64,000 nt of DNA. It comes from Marsupella aquatica. Lineage: Eukaryota; Marchantiophyta. Under the pieces are notes generated by a model. It did not search any database. It saw only the letters and a program-made list of their open reading frames with translations, and had not been told where the DNA came from. This document shows, in pieces, positions 12,316-24,338 of the stretch. The stretch is taken from assembly GCA_973895155.1 (NCBI GenBank), contig OZ316897.1, forward strand, positions 21,948,001 to 22,012,000, written 5' to 3'. Numbering within the stretch: position 1 is the first letter of the stretch; the number at the start of each line of letters is the position of its first letter. The position numbers and the translations under genes are program-made.

Positions 12316-13370
12316 ATTTATGACTTACATTAACTATGAGTCATTTTTAATATGAAATTTAACATTTTTATTCCTCATGGGATGGGATGCTCCTTAATTT
12401 CAAAATCAATGGAAACATGGACAGTCACATCATTCAGCACTATTGCTCACAAACCAGAATAACCAACTTTTTAGTCCATATAAAACTGTAGACCCGTGCC
12501 TATTAAACAAGAGTTGTGACCAGGGAGCCAGGTTACTTTGTCTTATTGCAGGACATTTTTTATATGCATTTTAATTACATTTTGCCTTAGATAATGTGCA
12601 TCTTCTGTAATGCAATTTTGAAATTGTTTTTGACCCCCTCTGAGTGTTTTGAATTTCTTTTATGTACACCTTCTGTTTAAGTCTATATTTATTTTTCAAT
12701 CTTGCCAACTCTTTATCAAAACATGCATGTTATTTTAAATATGTATATATATAGGTTTTATTGAATTTACATTTCATACACGTACTAAGGATACTTAAAC
12801 CCGAGCTTATATATATCTTCTGGCCCAAGAGTGTGAGGCAGCCAAGGAATGTGAGAAGTTCTCACACTTCAAGATATTGCCAGCCCCTACCCTAACTTTG
12901 AACTAGCTACTGCGTAGAGTGTTGTTTCCTAAGTCTATGGTTTTGAGTGACTTAAGTGTAGCTAGCTAAACTAAGTCATTATGAGAGAAACATGAAAATC
13001 CAGCCACATGTTTTTAAAAATATTTATAATCTTCTAAGAAGAGCTAAATAGTTATGTACTACAAAAATGACATGTTAATGTACTACAAAAATTATACCTG
13101 CGGATAAGAGTGGGGCCAACACTTTGTAAGGCCATTAGCAATGAGGAGATGGCGCAAGTCACCAAGAGAGCTTGAAAGTGGCTCATAGAAAATTCACTAC
13201 TTTCTAAAAAGAATGAGTACTTATTTGTTTTAAGATTATAATCCTTTTGTTCAGGAAACACTACATAACAACCTACTGCATTTTCTTTTAGGGGATACTC
13301 ACAACTTTAGTTAGCTTAAAGAAAAATGCTTTACTTATTTATCTAGATACAACACTACTATTTTTTTTAA
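12316..13370. other. AT-rich, no gene recognised
   Basis: Only short, low-complexity frames occur. No repeat partner was noticed within the window. Confidence 0.5.
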
Positions 13371-13374
13371 TACC

Positions 13375-13765
13375 ATAATTATGAGGAAGGTTGCTTAAAG
13401 TTGGAGAACCTTAGCCCTGTCAGCCCGCCTGTCAGTTGAATTGTTGTTTAATTTCATCCCTCCACGAGTGTGTGACACATAGGGTCCTCTAGCTATAATA
13501 TTCTTGCGCACCAAAACCTAACTTATGGCTATAATAGTCTTGCGCACCAAACCTAACTTATGGCTATAATAGTCTTGCGCGCCAAAACTTATCTATTTGG
13601 TGATTGCTTTCCTGATTTATCTAGAGACAACAATCCTATTTTTCTTAAAATACCATATGAGGAAGGTTGCTCAAAGTTGGAGAACCTTATCCTTGTTGAA
13701 TTGTTGTTTAATTTCATCCCTCCACGAGTGTGTGACACATAGGATACCCTAGCTATATTAATAAT
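13375..13765. repeat. Direct repeats in AT-rich DNA
   Basis: A block containing GAGGAAGGTTGCT and TCCACGAGTGTGTGACACA occurs twice (13382-13485 and 13658-13745). Between them a unit of about 38 bp containing CTATAATAGTCTTGCGC is repeated three times (13492-13580). Confidence 0.75.
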
Positions 13766-14326
13766 CTTGCGAACCAAAACTTGGCATATGCTACGTACAC
13801 TAGGACGTGGATGGCTCATGGGATCCGACTGACCCAGGGAGCCAGGATGGACCCAGGCCTGGAGGATTGGGTGGACGAAAAATAGATTGCCACAGGTACT
13901 GTGGACCGGCGGAGTTGATACACATCACAATCATATTGTGGGTACCCTGTTGATATTACACATATTGTGATTACCCTGCAAGTACAAGGAGACTAGCTCG
14001 GAACAAGAGGGTGTATTTGCTGACCTGATGTACCTACTGTGGAAGGTCTCGACTTTGTCTCGTTAACTTATTGACCAAGCGAGACACGAAGAGTCGATAA
14101 GGTTAGTCTCCAACGAACGAATCCAGGGCCCAGGTATCCTCTTCGTTACTATATACACGGTAAACCCGCTGCTTGAGATGCATGACATCATGACCAATCG
14201 GCCTACATGCACAAGGTTGAAACGATTCGTTTGTGCATGGCTTCGACTGACCGCCACAGCTCGTGATAGATTATTTAGCATGGTCATGACTGTTACATTG
14301 ATTGTACTCCCAGAGTCCCAGTCTTC

Positions 14327-15090
14327 ATTTAACAAACTTTCGCGCGCAAGCCTTATATAGGCTACGTTCACTAATAAATCAAAATTACTCTTTGTCACTC
14401 ATTTGTCTCCGTCTTCCTTCAGCCAGCACACCGCTAGATTTTATTATGGTCTCTGTCATGCGATTGATGAAATCTCAAGTTCCTATATAAACTTTCATTC
14501 TTCTAAAGTGCTACTTTCCTATCCAAATTCCGTTTGATTGTTCTAATCTCTCCACCAGTTCCTCTCAGAGGGGGTATTTGATAGCATTGAGACAATCCCA
14601 TTGGCAGTTTCATGCTTGATTGACCCACATTTCAAATCCAGTCCCATGTGTATAATATTATTGAAAGACGGTATTCAAGATGGCAAAAGATTGTCTTGGG
14701 TTTGAATGTAGTCTTATATAGAACAGAGGTAAATCACGGTGATATCACACAAAGTTCTCTGTGGTTCAGCTAGGGGGATTTTTATACAGCAAGCTTCAGC
14801 TTTCAAAGATCAAGCGCATGTCCTTAGCCATGGAGTTCAATACACTCTCGTACCAATAATTAACAAGATGAAGTCAGGTCTAAGTACACCGCTTGGACCA
14901 GTGACCGATGGGACCGGATTGACCCGGCCCTGGGAGGCTGGCACCCAGACCGCTTGGACCAGTGACCGATGGGACCGATGGCACCCAGAGACGAAGTACA
15001 TTCACAAGTACTTCTCTGGACCCGCCGAGCTATTACACATCAGACACGATCATATTGGTGGGTAGCAAGTACAGGACAGTAACTGGAAAC
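14327..15090. repeat. Dispersed repeat, copy B (copy A at 3605-4110)
   Basis: This is the direct-orientation partner of 3605-4110. A tandem duplication of about 55 bases beginning CCGCTTGGACCAGTGACCGA is present at 14895-14990 and absent from copy A. It also has an extra CATGGAG block near 14829. Confidence 0.75.
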
Positions 15091-15099
15091 ATGATATAT

Positions 15100-17518
15100 A
15101 TAATTTTGAGAGACCAACTGGAGAGAAGATGAACCACTCCATCTGTAGCGTTGATTCACTTTTCTTCATGAGTATAATTTTCCGTTCGAAAAAAAAAATC
15201 AAATAGCTGAATGAAGATCTGATTCAATTGTAAGTTCTGACGAACCAACCAAGCGAGGCACTAAAAGTAAACAACAGTACGAATTTCTGGAAGTCACCAA
15301 GGAAGGCGCCATCTCCGCGTGGCCAATGTTGACTTCATGACAAACGCATGGCAACCTAGACCAACCAACTTTTAAAATCGGGCTCAAATACTGTGCACCT
15401 GCTGACATGACATCGTCTGAGCACAACACCGCATGGCCCCTGATTCCGCAAAGGTAGTGCGTCATTTTCCACGTATTGTACTTCAAACTCGATAGTCCTC
15501 AACAACCGAAGTGACCGGACTTGAAAGGAACACCAGACTAGTAATTTAAGCCATTTTAAGCCATGCACTGTCGGCATTCCTAGTATTAGACCCGTTTTGA
15601 TTTCATGTGTCAAGCTTCCAAAATCCGCTCAATGTGTGATATAGCATGCTCATCCCGGTACATGCTTGAGTTTTTGTCTTGTAGTGATTTGAAAGCAAAT
15701 AAAATTTGAGAACATAACTACAAAAATTGGTACACAGTGACCAATGAAAAGTACAATCTAGGATGCTACAATGTATGCACTTAATTCAATGTCTTCATGA
15801 ATGACACTCATTTCAATAAAAACTATAAACTTATAAAAGAAAGACATAAAGGGAACTTAAGACACAATCAGAAGCGCTTCCTGGGCAAAACTAACGGGAT
15901 GGGTTGACTTAATTAGACGAACTTGGGCCGACGATTAATCAGTACCCAAGTATACCCAGCCATACTAAGAGAGTCTAGAATAATTCACTTGGGAGAGTGG
16001 CTAATCAGTTCAATACGAATTGAGACCTAAGCTCATGGAGCTCCATCAAAATGATGCAGAAGGGTTCTAACATTTCCTTGGTACTTAAGTACATACATCC
16101 ATGCTTTAAAAAAATGCTACAGCTTAGCTTGTAGTCAAGGAGTTTATTCTACCCATGGCTATTGACATGCAAATCTGTCAATTATATAAGAAATTGCAAC
16201 TTACATTTTACTGGAAAGCACTGATATATCAATTACAACCTATCCAAATGGGTATCTTCTTTATCATATCATTTTTCACCCCTTTATTTGTTATTTGAAG
16301 TGCTATTTTTAATATTCCTCTGGATATTCCATTGTTTTAATAGTAACAGGGTCTGCTTATTTTTCTTCATTTGCCTTGCCTCAAACAAATTGAAGAATGG
16401 TATGAGTACATATTGATATAAACAGTGACTTTACAGTGCATGTGTTGTCTCCAAAATTAAAAAGTGACAAAAAGTTCTTGACTTACGTACTAGCTTCTTG
16501 ACTAGCTAGTTTAAAACATATACTAGTAGGGGTTAACCATCAGCTAATTGGCTATGCATTGACTTCCTTATCTCTTATTGAGGTATCTGCAGCAAACAGT
16601 AGAATAAGACATACTCCCATTTCCCCCAAAATGGGGATGACTAGATACAAATTACGACAAGGGGGGAGCAATCCCGGAGTGGGACTTGGATACACAACTT
16701 TTGGATAATAGGCAGGGGTCTAAATTTTTATAAGGACTAAAATGTTTGCTTAAAACTAGCATTTCACAGTTGGTCAAGACACCTGGAAAAACTACTAGGG
16801 GCGTGATTCTCAAAAGTGAAGTGCCCTTCTTAAGATAGCCTGACAATGTGGGTGTCACAGTCCATGAGGACGGGCAAAACAAACCCCTCGGTCCATCTGG
16901 GCTGAACTTTCCTAGTTTGGATGTAGGCCCATGTGCTGAAGAAAAGCCATATATTAATTAGGTTTCTAACAAGTTTTGCCACATCAAAAGAAGTTTGGTT
17001 TTTTTTGTCGTTAAATTATTTCCGTGGATTCTTTGATTTTGAGAGGGACAAGAGTTTAGTAGACTAAAATAAAACTTCACATAGTCAATTGGACATAAAG
17101 TCATTATAAGGGTTCTGATTAAAAACTTGTCTTATGAAAAGGGCCAGTTGCATGCATACCTCCCCAAAATCTTAACCTCCCCAAAATTAGTGTTTGCACC
17201 TTCAGATTGACCCTACATACCCATTTATCCCTCTTGCCTCACATCCTTTGCCCTCCCATATGAAACAAACAGAAAACAAGAAAAAAAATACTTATAGTAG
17301 AAAAAGGGAAACTGAAACAATCAATGAGTACTTAGTACATGTGACTAATTAAGAGCAAAAACACAGGGCACTCAATGAGTGTCCAGCCAGGGTTAGAGTA
17401 AAGATTGTACTTATATGTGAGAGATCTATGGGGTTGGGGGAGGAGGGGTGATAGTGTTGACCCTTTAAAGTATATGCCAAAAGTGTCGTCAAAAGAACCT
17501 GATTGACATGTAAGAGAG

Positions 17519-17551
<33 letters not shown>

Positions 17552-17870
17552 GGCATATACATATACACTGCCAATGAACAAAAAGTGCCTAACCCGGAGA
17601 CAGGTTTTTATTTTCACAATATTCATTCACCCCCAAATCCTGAATATTAACATTTTTCATTTATCTGTTGTGGTAGTGGGGGAGTCTTCATTTGATAATA
17701 TTATATCTGTTAAAACTACAAGTACTGTATGAGGGCAAGGCTTAACCCAAGGATCACCCTTTCCCACAAGTCCTAACTATTAGGCTAGATTTGAAGTTTG
17801 TGTTAGTATAGATACAAAGGTTTTCAGCATATATGTTAATTAGACTTAGTTTTAACTTTGTACCTTTAAG
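15100..17870. other. No gene recognised; includes an (AC)15 microsatellite at 17521-17549
   Basis: The interval is AT-rich with only short frames on both strands. The (AC)n run at 17521-17549 generates spurious CV-rich frames on the minus strand. A frame at 16652-16882 (minus) has no recognisable domain. Confidence 0.5.
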
Positions 17871-17871
17871 T

Positions 17872-18135
17872 TGCAATCCCGGTTCCAATTGAGATTGCAC
17901 ACATTTGTGCTACTGGAAAACTTTACATTCCAATTGAGAGTGCACATGATTCTGATACTTGAGACGTTTACATTTAAATTGAGAGTGCACATGATTATGG
18001 TCCTTTTCATTCCATGGTCCTTTTCATTCGAATTGATTGAAAGTGCACACGATTGTGATAGTTGAGATCTCTTTGACCCCTTTTGATTCTAATTGCGAGT
18101 GCACACGATTGTGGTACTTGAGATCTTTTTGAGAC
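17872..18135. repeat. Degenerate tandem units of about 55 bp
   Basis: Five related blocks each contain AATTGAGAGTGCACAYGATT and then GATACTTGAGA (near 17885, 17930, 17978, 18030, 18090). Spacing drifts through short insertions, including a duplicated GGTCCTTTTCATTC. Confidence 0.65.
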
Positions 18136-18754
18136 TGCTACAATATAGTGAGTGCAATTGTCGATCTCAATGCTTAATTTCCTTCTTTTAGTGATAATTG
18201 AATTTTTGATTTAGTTTAATACAGTGAATGCATGTGACTTGCTCAATGCTTAATTTCTTATGGTGATGACTGAATTTTTAATTTACTTCATGAGGTAGAT
18301 TGTTTGTTTGTTTTCCATTATTTTAGAATTACAAGATACCCTATTTAATTTCTTTAAGTTTTGAAATTTTCACAAGACTAGTTGCCTCACTGAGTAGAGG
18401 ATGTCCTGAAACCCATCGTCCTTTAAAGATCATGTGCTAATTTCTAATCAGGCAAAACTGAAATCAAGCAAAAAAGATTTAGGTTGAAAACTCAGTCTCT
18501 AGATGTAATTGGAGTATCACGTGTTTCTTCAAAGATAATCATTTGGATAAGAGGACCCTATAACAGAAAGTGAAACTGAACTTTGTCCCATCTAAATTTA
18601 TTTTTATTTTTATGGAAAACAGAATGCCTGGTACGACTGTGAGAAATATATACTCAATGGTGATTGATTGCATGATTATGATACCCGAAATTTTGACCCC
18701 TCTCATGCAGAATGAACGTTCCCACAGAACATGACCGCGCATAACCAGCAGCAC

Positions 18755-19083
18755 GGTGGAAATCATTTGATACTAGCTGGAAAGAAATGAATTGCACTCA
18801 ATTAGTGTCATCCTTTGGAACAGTGGACATTGATACTAGCTGGAAACAAATGAATTGCAACTCAATTAATGTCATCCTTCGGAACGGTGGAAATTGATAC
18901 TAGCTGGAAAGAAATGAATTGCACTCAATGAATGTCATCCTTTGGAGGGTGGAAATTGATACTGGCTAGAAAGAAATGAATTGCACTCAATTAATGTCAC
19001 CCTTTGGAACGGTGGAAATTGAAATTGATACTAGCTGGAAATAAATGAATTGCACTCAATTAATGTCATCCTTTGGAACGGTA
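18755..19083. repeat. Five tandem units of about 63 bp upstream of the Cys-rich gene
   Basis: Units restart at 18769, 18832, 18896, 18958 and 19027, each beginning GATACTAGCTGGAAA and containing AATGAATTGCACTCAATTAA and TCATCCTTTGGAACGGTGG. The left arm of the inverted duplication has only one partial copy at the matching place (AGCTAGTATCACTT, about 10490). The array ends about 520 bases before the ATG at 19603, so it lies in the likely promoter region. Confidence 0.85.
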
Positions 19084-19602
19084 AGACCTCCGAAACAAGA
19101 CTTGGACCCACGATCCAGACTTGGAAGAAAAACTCTACACCAGACTAGTATTTAAGCAATGCAAAACACTGTAACTCGTATCACTCTTCCATTCACTATA
19201 TATTGTACAAGTGAATTCGCATTTGAACTCGTGGCGGATCAATTCTAGTACCTTACCTGACCTGAATAACAAATCGGTAAGTTAGCCTCGTGAGACAAAC
19301 CTTCTGTGAAGACAATTGCGCAACACATAAATTTCAATTATGCCGTTGCTTTCACTCTCATGCAGCAGCCTCAGAACATGCGCAGACAACTGGATTCTAT
19401 TTTTTTGTGCCAAGCTTTCGCACATGGATGCCAAATCTGTTTGATGCACAAAGCTGTTTTCGTTGTTTTTCCCCAGTTACGTACGCGGAACATTATTTGA
19501 ATGTCTGATAATATAGCAAGCGCTTCTAGCCCATGCGATTGTTTCGCTGAACTAACTGAGGGATGGGAACTTTGCAGGACCATTTCAACCTTTTTTACGA
19601 TC

Positions 19603-20145
19603 ATGGACAAGATCGGCGCAAAGGGCGTCATGTACGCAGTATTGCCAATGCTTCTGTTGTTGAAGTTCTCAGGCCTCGTTGCAGCAGTTGATATCATCTT
19701 CTACGAAAGCACCTCACAGTGCAGTGGGAGAGGCTACTCATGCAATAACATCCCACCCCAAGTTTGTTGTATAGTGAATGCACAGGACGGTGGCTCTGTG
19801 CTGGTCACAAGCACATCTGGAAGTTCTCAGGCCAGCAAATGTCACAGAGATGGAGGCTGCACCACGCAGGTCGGCTCGGGCAACGGGAATGTCTGCTATC
19901 CGGGTGGCCAGTTCACGGGAGCTTTCTGGTACAACGCTCGACGCCGATTGCTCCTGACTGATTCCGAGACATGTGACAGCCAGATGAAGCCTACTGCTGT
20001 AGTCTACACGGACGATGGCATGAAGGGCAACTGGATCCTCACAACCTCCGAAGCATCTGAGATGTACTCACAGATGCAGCATATCCCCGACGCAGAGAAA
20101 GCAAAGTGGCTCGAGTCTCATGGTGCTTCTTACAAGCAGCTGTGA
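19603..20145 (+). CDS. Small secreted Cys-rich protein, copy 2
   Basis: The product has 180 residues. The start ATG at 19603 matches copy 1. An upstream in-frame ATG at 19501 lies inside a predicted leader intron (19277-19577, GTAAGT...TTGCAG, 301 bases) and was rejected. A signal peptide (GVMYAVLPMLLLLKF) precedes VDIIFYESTSQC. Cysteines match copy 1 with some changes: copy 2 has Cys where copy 1 has Ser or Phe in YSC and in the ASKC segment. The helical C-terminal tail is conserved and the frame ends in TGA. A TATATATT stretch at about 19196 could be the TATA box, with the 63-bp tandem array further upstream. No family is recognised. The two intact copies lie in opposite orientation within a large inverted duplication. 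Confidence 0.8.
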   Translation: MDKIGAKGVMYAVLPMLLLLKFSGLVAAVDIIFYESTSQCSGRGYSCNNIPPQVCCIVNAQDGGSVLVTSTSGSSQASKCHRDGGCTTQVGSGNGNVCYPGGQFTGAFWYNARRRLLLTDSETCDSQMKPTAVVYTDDGMKGNWILTTSEASEMYSQMQHIPDAEKAKWLESHGASYKQL

Positions 20146-21894
20146 AGTGGGTGCGCGAAAGAAAGTGATGACAGACTAGCTAACGTGATTTCCAGGAGGA
20201 AAGCTAGCATTGTGATTAAGCATCAACACGTACGCGGCCTTCATCGGTTGGGTAGTTTCGCTTTAAGGTTACCGTCAAATGTCGGATGTAGAGTGTCAAA
20301 AGAGATAATATATAGTAGATAGTTGCATTTGCAAGACGTATGATACTTGCACTCCAATCGTGATAGCGTCAGTTGTCAAGCTGCCGACAACTTTCTGTCT
20401 CGCTATATAAGATAGGAGAATAAATCGACGGAGTTAATTAGGGTAGGGTAGGGTAGTTGTGAGCTCCACATTACGCATTGGTGACAATTCTTACTGGGAA
20501 TGACGGCTGCCGCATATTCATATACTTCCGTGACTATCTTATCATTCAGTAAAGTTTCTTGGTTTTTATGTCTTCAATTGAATACCGACTGGACTGTAGA
20601 TTGTAGTTGCGCTTGATAAACTTATGAAGAACGAATATGTTTTGCACGAGTATGCTTCAAAAGAGTTTGTCATCGTTTTTTTCTTAGGCGCAATTCGTGT
20701 TGTCCTTGGAGTTCATTCGCCAAAATTAAATGATATCACATCACTCACAGCGAGTGTAAGTTCGCGTGCCAGTATGCTGCTAAAGCAAATTATTATGTCT
20801 ACATCCCACCACGAAAGTTATTTAACAGTACGTGCGAGCTAGAGAAATGAAAGGAACAATAGCTGAAAATGCTCATGTGGTGTTGTTATGTTTCGACCCA
20901 GCGCCCTAAACGTTATCGATTTCCCTCGCCGTCCCTGTGATATCCTCTGAAATTGGTGGCGCTTTTGTGATAGCAACGCTAGAATCTGAAAGAAACTGAT
21001 TCGTACGATTTCACAAGACTTTACTTGAATCTGCTCAAATCGTTCTCTGTGATTTCAGAAGCCAGGGAGCGAAGTGACTGTTTTCTTGTTATTAAATTTT
21101 CGTGACATCTCTCTACGTACGCAGTAAAATTAACCGTGAGGCCAACATCGCTCGATCAGATATTAACGGTAGTCATGTACCCCTCGCAGTCATATTACCC
21201 CTCGCTTCCATTCTCAGGAGTGCAGTTGGGAAATCATTTTAGTACGTTAGAGACTGTCTTGCACCCGTGTCATGGACTGTCGGGTGCAGTGCTACAACCA
21301 TGCGTTAGTCCAGGTGTTTTTACATAATTGAGGCGATCAGAAATATAACGATTCAATAATAGCTGCGGAAGAGCATATGGATCCTTATATTGGTAGCGCT
21401 CGCAAAACCGAGAATCTTGACGACAGGTCTTCTCCCTTTGACATAATGTACTTTGGTTTAGGGTTTTACGGTTCCGACCCGAGAAAGCAACGTACAGCCG
21501 CACGGATGTATTGGTAACTAAGTATAATTATGGATAACTTCCTGCAATCAGACTTCGAACCGTCCGGAACAAAATGCGCGAAAGAGAGAACTAAGACTAG
21601 GGAGGATTTCATTGTACGGTATAATCTCGGCGGGGATCTCGGGATCCAACAGCAGAGCGATCTCTGGGGGACTTAGATAATCCTAAACCACCGATAGAAT
21701 GAAAACATGGGGGCGGGGGAGCGATATGCATTATATCGTTTATGTTCCTTGCTTTTGCAACCTTTATCTGATGATCCTGGGGACGTAACCGCGTGTGGGG
21801 CGGGAGCCTCCATCAGTCAGTCCCTAATGTATAGCTTACAGTCCCTTGCCGGCCACTCTATCATGGCCGGCCTAGCTACAGTAGCTACGAATTG

Positions 21895-24330
21895 ATAATC
21901 CAGAGATGTTTCTCTATATGCAACGACTTTCTGAATGTGCAATTATCGAGAACACAAATTATCTGGATTGGAACTAGTGACTAAATTTTCATAACCATTC
22001 TGTTTCATTTTGGTAACATAGTCTAAGTGTTTAGGCACAACCTAATATTTTGGTTAAGAGTAATGATTCTTACTAGATTAAGAGTAATGATTCTAGAGTA
22101 TTGAGTCATGATTTATAGAATCTTGGTTTATGTTATGCCAAATACTTATTCTCTATGGAGTTGTGATTAATGTTTGGACAACACTACTTTCCAAGGGAGT
22201 CATGCTTGTTTGGTAACAAAGTCTAAATGTTTAGGCATAACCTAGTATTTTGGTTAAGAGTAATGATTCTAGAATCTTGGTAGATGTTTTGTCAAATGTT
22301 TCTTTCTTGATGGAGTAAGGGTTTATGTTCTTGCAACACTTCTTTTCAATGGAGTCATACCTATTTTGTAATAGAGTCTAAATGTTCAAAGGGAGCCTAA
22401 TACTTTGGTTGAGAGTCATGATTGATAGAGTCTTGATTTATGTTGTGCCAAATACTTATTCTCTATGGAGTGGTGGTTTATGTTTTGGCAACACTTTTTC
22501 CCAAAAAGTTGATGGCACAAAGTCAATTGGGCAGGAGTGGCTGACAAAAAGTTTTGGGTGCCAAAACATAAACCTGAAGTTGATGTCGCAAAGTTGATCG
22601 GGCCGGAGCACATGAGTTAAATCGTAGAGTTAGTATTGGTTTGTGTTCTGCCAAACTTGGGCCAGAGCGGGCAGCAGCATTGGGGACCCAATGCTGGGAT
22701 GGGTAGTGTATGGCACCCCGAGAAAGTGGGGGAGCATTAACTTGATGTAGATTTAACTTAGGGTCTTCCTGGCCAATATAGTGAGATCATTTCCAATCGA
22801 TCATAGTAGTTGCGCAAACATGGATACAGCCCTGGATAGAGATGAGCATTCAGATCAACTTGCCCATGGATAAGCATATCTAGGGTAAAGTGTTTAATAT
22901 ATTTTGTCACAGAAAGTACATTACAGGAGATTTAGTTTAGTACTCCATGCCAAGAAAATGCATCGCCTGATCTTGTGAGACAGGGGAGGCATCAAAAATT
23001 TCTTAATGGGAAACCGGCTCATCAATTTGTTCTTGACAACAAGGCTGCTGATATAGCATGTTCATCCTAGAACATGTCTCTTTTTTGTCTTCTAGTGATA
23101 TTCATTTAAGTAGGGACATGTAAAATATATGCACATAAAATCACATTATGACCAAGAAAGTACAAAGGTACTAAAGAGTTGAGTTGTGCACATACAGTAC
23201 AGATTTTCATTTGCTTCTAGGTAATGACATTCAACTCAATTAAAACCATAAATTTTGCAAAGTAAATCATGAGGGGAACTTAATACACCAGATGTTCACA
23301 TTGATCAAATTCATTTCTTACACTCTCATGAGAAAAAAGAGAATTCACTAAGGAGTGAAAAGGAAAGATTAAACCTTGATGAGGGGAGCCAATACATTCA
23401 AAATACTCTAAGTTCACTAAAATTAAGAGGGGTCCTAAAGTTAATTCAAAATCAAATTAATACAAATGATTTACATTGTTAAGGCACATTGAAATCAAAA
23501 TACTTGACACAAAATATGAATGAGAGGCCTCATTCACAATTGGAGGACCCAAAAGGAACGTCACACTCAAAAGTGACCATAGTTTATTATGCTTTAGGAT
23601 ATCATTTTTAGGGTGTAATGAGATGATATAGAAAATTTGATGTACTATACTTAATAAACATCCTATAGATTGGTAACATTCATTAAACTATCTAGCATTT
23701 GAGACTTTGAAGCTTTCCTTATATGTCCTTCAAAGATTGATAAAAGGACTTGTCACGCAACGGGTCACATCATTTCAGGACTCAAAAGGACTCTAAAAAA
23801 TGCATTTTATATAATGAAATTTTACCAAAGCATGCATACTAATCGCATAATCTTATATTTCAAAACTTAAATAGTGACACACAGTAAACCTTTATATACA
23901 GGACAAAAATAATCAGTAATTTTGGCTTATTTAGGGCCATCAATAACAGGATCCCTTAAAACAGTTGAAACTTTGATGTATCTACACGGTGAGGTAGGTT
24001 ACACCATGCAAAATAGTCTTGTGAAAAAATTAGACTTAAATGTCTTGAGATAAAATCATGATGAACCTTTTTCCATGTTACGAAAGTCAATTTTCACTAA
24101 AAAAACATGTTTTTGAGTCCTGAAAGTGGTTCCTGCAAGGTACACCCAATTGTGAATGAGGCCGAGACAAAATCTGAAAGGTGGATTCACCATATAGCAG
24201 CCTCAAGAAAAGCTGAGTCGGTTCCTACCGTAGTTCCTAATGGCCTGAATTGTTCAGCTGCTTAATTTATTCTATCACGTTTTATGTCTGCAGATCAGAG
24301 GATAACTGACAGAGGTTGGGTTCCGAGAGA
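21895..24330. other. No gene recognised; degenerate direct repeats at 22000-22520
   Basis: Between 22000 and 22520 a block such as TGGTTAAGAGTAATGATTCT, with GCCAAATACTTATTCTCTATGGAGT, recurs three to four times at intervals of roughly 150-180 bp. The remainder to 24330 is AT-rich with short frames only. Confidence 0.55.
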
Positions 24331-24338
24331 GTTATTCA

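Larger units (their letters stand above)
18700..21890. repeat. Inverted segmental duplication, right arm
   Basis: Reverse complement of 8090-10570, from GCAGAATGAACGTTCCCACAG (18708) to CATGGCCGGCCTAGCTA (about 21865). It contains the second Cys-rich gene. Compared with the left arm it has the tandem promoter-side units (18755-19083), an extra TTAA at about 20443 and an additional TAGGG unit. The part beyond the gene, 20600-21850, contains no other supported gene. Confidence 0.85.

Noticed and set aside
17332-17574. CV-rich minus-strand frames
   Set aside because: They are translations of the (AC)n microsatellite.
20443-20458. Interstitial telomere repeat (TAGGG)3
   Set aside because: Only three units, and the paralogous segments have two or fewer, so it is local unit variation in a flank.
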